64,000 nt of DNA from Diphasiastrum complanatum (lineage: Eukaryota > Streptophyta > Lycopodiopsida > Lycopodiales > Lycopodiaceae): assembly GCA_029204225.1 (NCBI GenBank), contig CM055111.1, forward strand, positions 16,167,019 to 16,231,018, written 5' to 3'. Of this stretch, positions 57,847 through 64,000 are shown in pieces. Under the pieces are notes generated by a model. It was not told the DNA's origin. It ran no database searches and saw nothing but the letters and a program-made list of their open reading frames with translations. Both the position numbers and the translations under genes were made by a program. Each line of letters opens with the position of its first letter. Position 1 is the first letter of the stretch.

Positions 57847-60800
57847 CTCCCTCTTCAACATTGGATGCTAGTTTCAACATAGTCATTGAGCACATTCCAA
57901 GATTAGATCTATGCATTAAATATAGGTCCTTTCCCAATGGTTTGGTGAAGATATCAGCCACACACTCCTTTGAAGAGACATGTTGAAGCTCCACCTCTTT
58001 GGCAATGACTTGATCTCTCACAAATTGGTGAGCAATCTCAATGTGCTTGCTCCTTGCATGAAAAACAGGATTGCTTGCCAAGCTTTGGGCTGAAAGGTTA
58101 TCACAAAGTATGATTGGAGTCTTCTCTGGTTCCAGCAAGTGAAGATCCAATAACATCCTCTTGATCCAAAGAATCTCCTTGGTGCATGTTGTTAATGCCA
58201 TGTACTCGGCTTCGGTGGAAGATAGAGAGATAGTTGGTTGCTTCTTTGATAGCCATGAGACCACTCCATCTCCAAGATAGATTGCAAAGGCACTTGTTGA
58301 CTTCCTATCCATTTGATCACCTGCAAAATCTGAATCTGAAAATCCACAAAGGTTAGGTGTAGTACTTCCATACAAGATGCCAAAATCTCTAGATCCCGAG
58401 ATGTATCTAAGTACTCTCTTTCCTAGCTTCCAATGAGCCTCACTAGGATCTTGCATAAATTGACTTAGTTTACCAACCACAAAGCTTAGATCAGGTCTTG
58501 TGATGGTTAACCATATAAGAGATCCTATTAGCTTTCTATAGAGAGTAATGTCCTTGAAGGATCTTTCATTACTTCTTGTAGTTAGCTTTACATTTGATTC
58601 CATAGGAGTAGAAACAACTTTACAATCTTCCATATGAAACCTTTTTAGAATAGAGTTAACATACTTTTCTTGACATATGAATGTAGATTTAGATGTTCTA
58701 ATAATCTCTATTCCTAAGATATAATGAAGTTTACCAAGATCTTGAATTTCAAACTCTCTTTTGAGTGCCATCTTGATTTCATCTATATCTAGATTGTTAC
58801 CACCACTTAAGATAATGTCATCAACATAGATCAAAAGTAAAGTGATATCATTTTCATTCAATCTAAAGTAGAGAGAATGATCATACTCACTCATAACAAA
58901 GTTTTGAGAAAGTAAGAAGGAATTGAGCTTAGCATACCAACTCCTTGGTGCTTGCTTTAGCCCATACAAACTCTTTTGGAGATAGCACACATGATTAGGC
59001 TCATCATGTGAAACATAGCCCTCGGGTTGCTCCATGTAAATATCTTCTTCAAGATCACCATTCAAGAAGGCATTAGTAAAATCCATTTGCCACATATCCC
59101 AATCATAAAGAGTTGCAAGAGAGATTAGGATTCGAATAGTTACCATCTTTGCCACGGGTGCAAAGGTCTCATCATAGTCAATACCATATTCTTGAGCATA
59201 CCCCTTTTCCACCAACCTTGCCTTGTACTTGTTGATTGATCCATCTTGATTTGTCTTGATCTTGAAGATCCACTTACAACCAATTGCCTTCTTGTCCTTT
59301 GGAAGCTTTACCAACCTCCATGTGTTGCTTTTGATGAGTGCTTGATGCTCATGATCCATGGCTTGGATCCATTCCTTCTTTTGAATTGCTTCACCTACAC
59401 AAGTTGGTTCATCAAAAGAGGTAAGAAAAGCAAAGTTAGAGCCGTCCACCACTTGCTTTCCTTTTTCATCATAGGTTAGCCTTGATGGCTTAGCCCTTTG
59501 CCTTTGAGTCTTCCTTGAAGTTTGCTTTGGAGTGGCATCTCCATCTTCATCCAAGACATCTTGCACATCATGATGATTAGTAGGCACATCAACATCAACA
59601 TCAACAACATTGGAAACATTCTCTTCATGAAAGATGACATCCCTACTTATGACAACTTTCTTTGTAGAAGGAATGTACACTTTGTAAGCCTTGCTTACTT
59701 CACTATAGCCAACAAACACACCCTTCTTTGATGAAGGATCTTCTTTAGTTCTATCATCAAGTGTGATATTGACAAAACATGTACATCCAAAGATCCTACA
59801 ATGCTTGACACTCGGCCTTCTACCATAAAGAACCTCATGAGGAGTTTTACCATCCAAGGAAGCACTTGTCCATCTATTACATAGATAGTTAGCACATGCT
59901 AAAGCTTCCCCCCAAAAAGACTTAGCAAGATTAGCATGTAGTCTCATTGCCTTGGCACATTCACAAAGGGTTCTATTCTTCCTCTCGGCCACTCCATTCT
60001 GTTGTGGAGTCCTAGGACTAGACATCTCCCTCTTAATCCCATGTGCTATACAAAAGTCTTTGAACCTATTTGAGGTGTATTCCCCTCCATTATCAGATCT
60101 TAAGCATTTGATCTTTGTATTGAATTGGTTTTCCATTTCATTCTTGAACTTGACAAATGCAGCAAACACTTCATCCTTACTTTTAAGAAGATAGATCCAA
60201 GTATACCTACTAAAGTCATCAATGAAAGTTGCATACATCTTTGCCCCACCATTGCTAGTTGTACTAGAAGAATGAATATCAGAATGCACAAGTTGAAAAG
60301 CTTCTTTAGATCTAGAAGTAGATCTAGAATAAGCAAGTCTATGAGATTTGGACAAGGCACAATGTTCACAAACACTATTGTTTGCAACAAGACTTTTAGG
60401 GAGACCAAGAACAAGCTCTTTCTTGCCATTACCTCCAAAGATTTGAAGTTGGGATGGCCCAACCTCTTGTGCCAAACTTCTTGGTTTGTCAATTGCTCCC
60501 TAGCCATACATCCTTCATGATTAGAGATCACACATGCATCAAGCTTGAAAAGTTTACCATGCCTCCTACCTTGAGCAATCAAGGATCCACATTTACTTAT
60601 CAAACATGCATCTCCAATGAACTCCACATCAAGTCCTTTGTCAATCATTTGACTTACACTAAGCAAATTCTTAGTGATTGAAGGAATGTACAAAACATTT
60701 TCAAGATTTGCTTTCCTATTTGTTGAAAGGGAAATAGGAATAGTGCCTATGCCTTTGATGTCACATTGACCATCATTTGCAGTGTAGATGATGTTACCTT

Positions 60801-60921
60801 CTCCCTCATAAGACAATAAGGATGTAAAGTATTCCTTATGTCTTGTCATGTGAGATGAGGCTCCACTATCAATCCACCAAGGATCATTATCATCTATGTT
60901 GGCTAACAAACTTGAAGTCAT
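57842..60921 (-). pseudogene. copia pol of element I: protease, integrase, RT, RNase H (one frameshift)
   Basis: From 60921 leftwards: protease motif WWIDSGASSHM, then NVLYIPSITKNLLSVSQMID and the integrase zinc finger VWHKRLGHPNF. A single-base frameshift at about 60405-60430 (a purine run) moves translation into the 877-codon frame that ends at 57842. It carries CEHC, then the integrase core with catalytic segments ATFIDDFSRYTWIYLLKSKD, LRSDNGGEYTSNRF and TPQQNGVAERKNRTL. RT: WIFKIKTNQDGSINKYKARL and the catalytic LLLIYVDDIILSGG. RNase H: FSDSDFAGDQMDRKSTSAFA, SLSSTEAEYMAL and LCDNLSAQSL. All catalytic motifs are present, so apart from the frameshift this is a full copia polyprotein. The frame upstream of 60921 is continuous with gag through one TAA. 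Confidence 0.93.
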
Positions 60922-60972
60922 AACAAGTGATTCACATGTGTTATGTTCTTCCCCATCTATTGTAAGATTTCC

Positions 60973-61794
60973 TTACCTCTCTCCTTGCTCTCTTTTCTTC
61001 TTATAACATTCATTTGCAAAATGACCTTTTATCCCACAATAAAAGCACTTGAACTTTGACTTATTGTTCTTAGTAGACGAGGAAGAGGAAGAGTGATCAT
61101 CATGATCAAAATTACCACCTTTGGACCATTTCCCTTTGCCTTTACCTTTGCCCTTGAATTTGCCTTTTGTGAAGAAAGCCTCTTCACCTCCACCTTGCAA
61201 GGATGCACCATCAAGCTTTGATTGCAACCTATGTTCTTCAGCCAATAAGATTTCTTGCAAGTCAACCACACTTGGCAAGACTCTTTGAATGGCAAAACTT
61301 TGCACAAGGTTAGCATGTTCATTTAGCAAACCATTCAACATAACTTGGACTATTTCACCATCTTTTATGTTCTCATCAATGCATGCTAAATCATCACTTA
61401 GGGACTTAACTCTCAAGATAAATGCATGAGCACTTTCACCCTCTCTTTGCCTACTAGAAAATATTTGTCTCCTTAGGGTCAATACCCTAGATGTGGACTT
61501 TGATTCAAAGAGCTTCTTTAAGGCATTCCATGCCTCACTTGCACTTTGACACTTTCCAACTTCCTTGAGAAGTTCATTTGTAACATTCATTTTAATGATA
61601 TGAAGAGCCCTTTTGGCCTTCTTATCAAACCTTTGTTGCTCTTGAAGTGTGAGAGGTCTCTCTTCAATTTCTGCAACTATGTCCATGAGTTCATTCAACT
61701 CAAGTAAGGACTCCATCCTCACTTTCCAAGTAGAGTAGTTTGATGAACTCAACCTTTCACTAGACTCTAGCATGATCCAACCATTGGAAGCCAT
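60973..61794 (-). CDS. copia gag of element I
   Basis: 273-residue gag from the ATG at 61792-61794 to TAA at 60973-60975. It forms the capsid-like particle that packages element RNA (family knowledge). N-terminal NYSTWKVRMESLLE, then the UBN2-type capsid domain (ALHIIKMNVTNELLKEVGKC, SAHAFILRVKSLSDDLACID, VQVMLNGLLNEHANLVQSFA). A Gly/Lys tract (FKGKGKGKGKW) and a Ser run precede the zinc knuckle CFYCGIKGHFANEC (about residues 250-263). The length is normal for a plant copia gag. After the TAA the same frame continues for 17 codons to the first Met of the pol frame (60921), so the stop is the only barrier to a gag-pol fusion. Confidence 0.93.
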   Translation of the reverse strand: MASNGWIMLESSERLSSSNYSTWKVRMESLLELNELMDIVAEIEERPLTLQEQQRFDKKAKRALHIIKMNVTNELLKEVGKCQSASEAWNALKKLFESKSTSRVLTLRRQIFSSRQREGESAHAFILRVKSLSDDLACIDENIKDGEIVQVMLNGLLNEHANLVQSFAIQRVLPSVVDLQEILLAEEHRLQSKLDGASLQGGGEEAFFTKGKFKGKGKGKGKWSKGGNFDHDDHSSSSSSTKNNKSKFKCFYCGIKGHFANECYKKKREQGER

Positions 61795-62953
61795 GATTCT
61801 AATGTTTCTTCAACTTTTAGGTTCTGTCCTAAAGCACTTAGCACTCACTTTTCTCTCAACAAATGATAGATAAAGAGATCTATGAAGATTTAGGACCCTA
61901 AAACACTTCTATCTTGAACCTAGATGGTTTCCAAGCATAGAAAGGAAGATTGAAACACATGCAACACTTTGCACACACTAAGAATGGATTACAAAATCAA
62001 ACCAACCTGAACACACTCTTGCTTAAGCTCTCAAACTTTCCAGCAAGTGACCAAATCAAGTTATGGTGTGAAGAGTTACTTGCATTCTTAGAAAATACCC
62101 AAAACTAGGATGCCAAGATTACCTAGTAATGAACAAACTTGATCAACATATGATCAACACACTAAGATATTGATTCAACCTGTAAAACCACATGTAAACC
62201 ACACTTCTAAAAGTTTATAAACTCCAGCAAGTGATAAATACAAGATTTAGAGGTGAATGAATGAGCACACTTAGTGAATCACAAGACTAGCTTCACTATC
62301 TTGTCAAATCTTGGTGTTTAGATGTAGATCTAAGATCACTTCACATGAGAATGATCCTCAACCTGTTAAGAACCTGAAAACACACTTGCATAATGGTTAA
62401 CACCTTCCAGCAAATGCTCCAATCAAATTACATAAGGAGAGTTACTTACATGCTCAACAAAGTACACCAAAATTTATGCCAAAATTGATGACAATCTTTA
62501 CAATATGCTCTTCACAATGGAGCTTACAATATGTTCACCCAAAAAAGGGGATCTTTCATCCAAATGGGAGCTTTGCTCAGCCTTTAGGAGAATTACAACT
62601 CACTCAAAAGAGCATTTGTCATCTACTTAAGGAGAAGTTTCATCCACTTAAGGAGAGTGTTCATCCAAGAATGGAGATTGTCAACAATAGGATTGAAAAG
62701 AACATTGTTAGTATTGAATATGCACAAGCCTCACAATCACAAATGATTAGGTGTTATGATCTGATCCAAAATAGTTTCTTTTCAGCCTCTGATCTTCAAT
62801 AGACCTGAAATATGCTTTTGATCCACAAGTTCAACTCACAAAACAAAGGTTAGTAAGATTTGATCAACAAAGCAATGCAAAATCATGCTAGAACTTGATC
62901 AAACATCCAAATATCACCAAAAATGGAATACTTACTATAAATAGAAGCCAACC
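61795..62953 (-). other. untranslated leader of element I
   Basis: About 1.16 kb between the primer site and the gag ATG, unusually long for a copia leader. It contains imperfectly repeated blocks built on CCAGCAAGTGA/CCAGCAAATG with GAGTTACTT (near 62040, 62225 and 62408). On the opposite strand, 62476-62802 is open for 108 codons with repeated HP-KK/HPLKE words; this is probably chance. Confidence 0.6.
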
Positions 62954-62966
62954 AGCTCTGATACCA
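62954..62966 (-). other. primer-binding site of element I
   Basis: The minus strand reads TGGTATCAGAGCT, directly adjoining the 5' LTR with no spacer. Confidence 0.93.
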
Positions 62967-63621
62967 TGTGAAAAATACAGATCCTAAGTGGATCTAAACT
63001 CCAAGATCATTGGCTTGAATGCTTGCACTCCAAACTACATAAGCTAGGAATTGGCAACACATTCTATGCTACCTAGAATGCAAAGAACTTGATCAAAAAG
63101 CATTTACCACAAATGGAAACTTCCATAAACATCAAGTGCGGCCCAAAATAGCATTATACAGTCCATAATACATCAGCCTACCACTTTTGGAAAGCACCTA
63201 AGATCATACACAATAGCTTGAAGACAATACACACAACAATGCTCTCAATGGAGGAAGAAACAATGACAATGATCTATTGATCTCAATGAAGCATACAAAA
63301 GGTTTCTCCAACCTGTTCTCCACGACTTCCCTACTATTTATGGATGAGGAAGATGACTCTCTCTCCTCTCTCTAGAAGGTACTTGACCCTAGATATTCCC
63401 TATATAGGAAAAATAGCTAAAAATGGCTTATATGACCAAAATACATCAAAATGGTCTCATTTTGAAGGGTATGAAGTTTGACACTTCATCATACTGAAAA
63501 AATACAGTAAATAAAAACATTGTGGCCTGGTTCACACTTGTGAAACTCCAGAACCAAAACTATTTACAATTTTAGCCAATTTAGGCCTCAAACTAGCTAG
63601 GAAATGTTGACAATTTTCACA
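62967..63621 (-). repeat. 5' LTR of element I (655 bp)
   Basis: Near-identical to 57191-57846. The visible differences cluster at a poly-A tract (near 63092), at about 63174, 63483-63489 and 63536-63542. Confidence 0.95.
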
Positions 63622-63626
63622 CTTGA
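63622..63626 (+). repeat. right target-site duplication of element I
   Basis: CTTGA, matching 57186-57190. The following CATATA continues the H LTR as in element F (ttatacttgacatata at 33645-33660). Confidence 0.92.
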
Positions 63627-64000
63627 CATATATCAGAACAGGATACATAGAGTGTAACTATGAAGAAGTCTGATGCTAGTAAGCAATCAAGACAAACATA
63701 GTGCTCCGTCTACATGCGAGAAGATAATTTTGTCTAGGATCAGAAGATCCAATTGTCCTCTACTGAAGCGAGACTACTACTCGTGAGAGAACCGTGCTTC
63801 TCTCACGCCAATGTGCTGCGTGGATTCGCATGCAGTGCCCTGAAGAAATCAGAGAATCAATATAGATTATTTTTCTGGTTGTGTCTAATCTTGGATGTCG
63901 AATGCTTATGCTGTTTATTTTGTGTATGGCTGAGTCTTCTTGTTCCTTTTCAATTTTGCATCTTGGTTAAAAAATAAAGTCGAATGTTGTATTAATTTTA
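63627..64000 (+). repeat. right part of the split 3' LTR of element H
   Basis: Continues the F-family LTR from 57190: catatatcagaacaggatac matches 33655 onwards, and the end gaatgttgtattaatttta matches 29076-29094 of element F. The LTR runs off the window edge. Confidence 0.9.

Larger units (their letters stand above)
57191..63621 (-). mobile_element. Ty1/copia retrotransposon I, nearly intact
   Basis: A complete 6431-bp element on the minus strand: 5' LTR 62967-63621, primer-binding site 62954-62966, a ~1.16-kb leader, gag 60973-61794, pol 57842-60921, polypurine tract 57847-57858 and 3' LTR 57191-57846. It is flanked by CTTGA duplications. The LTR copies differ by about eight substitutions and one single-base indel by eye, so the insertion is young relative to its neighbours. 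It sits in the 3' LTR of element H. Coding damage is limited to one in-frame stop between gag and pol and one frameshift in pol. Confidence 0.95.

Noticed and set aside
62476-62802. 108-codon plus-strand ORF in the leader of element I
   Set aside because: Antisense to the leader; its repeated words follow from DNA repeats, and no protein motif is seen.

Overview
The window reads as nuclear DNA of a land plant with a large, repeat-rich genome. About half of it is Ty1/copia LTR-retrotransposon sequence carrying the usual plant initiator-Met primer-binding site. Fragments of a Ty3/gypsy gag, a CACTA transposase, a Helitron, a LINE and a Penelope-like reverse transcriptase are also present. The one clearly recognisable host gene, at 6016-11057 on the + strand, encodes radial spoke protein 3 (RSP3), a structural protein of motile 9+2 axonemes. 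Flowering plants and conifers have lost motile sperm, so this points to a fern, lycophyte, bryophyte, cycad or Ginkgo. The repeat load and kb-scale introns favour a fern or a cycad/Ginkgo; the sequence does not decide between them.

Layout. 1-268: gag fragment of an unrelated copia element. 269-4652: decayed minus-strand copia element A. 6016-11057: six RSP3 exons, with the N-terminal exons not found. 12085-12320: a 118-bp tandem duplication. 13170-15636: 5' half of copia element B. 16624-17495: ORF with a BED-type zinc finger. 17590-21192: pieces of a Helitron Rep/helicase separated by copia element C (about 18000-19839). 22104-23430: a copia scrap, a Penelope-like RT fragment and a long imperfect palindrome. 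24151-28731: two truncated minus-strand copia elements, D and E. 28732-34181: plus-strand copia element F. 35756-40709: a tandem duplication, a gypsy gag, a 25-bp tandem array and a CACTA transposase piece. 42258-42716: possible membrane-protein exon. 44040-45150: LTR with primer-site motifs. 47160-47969: LINE RT. 48250-54830: copia element G between two copies of another repeat. 56736-64000: 3' end of a second F-family element (H), whose LTR is split by a young, almost intact minus-strand copia element I (57191-63621) with a 5-bp target duplication.

The genes do not form a pathway. The biology lies in one flagellar gene embedded in layered retrotransposon insertions. Their relative order can be read in places: I entered H after H was in place, and C lies between Helitron pieces. 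Nearly every transposon ORF is broken; element I is the exception, with one in-frame stop and one frameshift.
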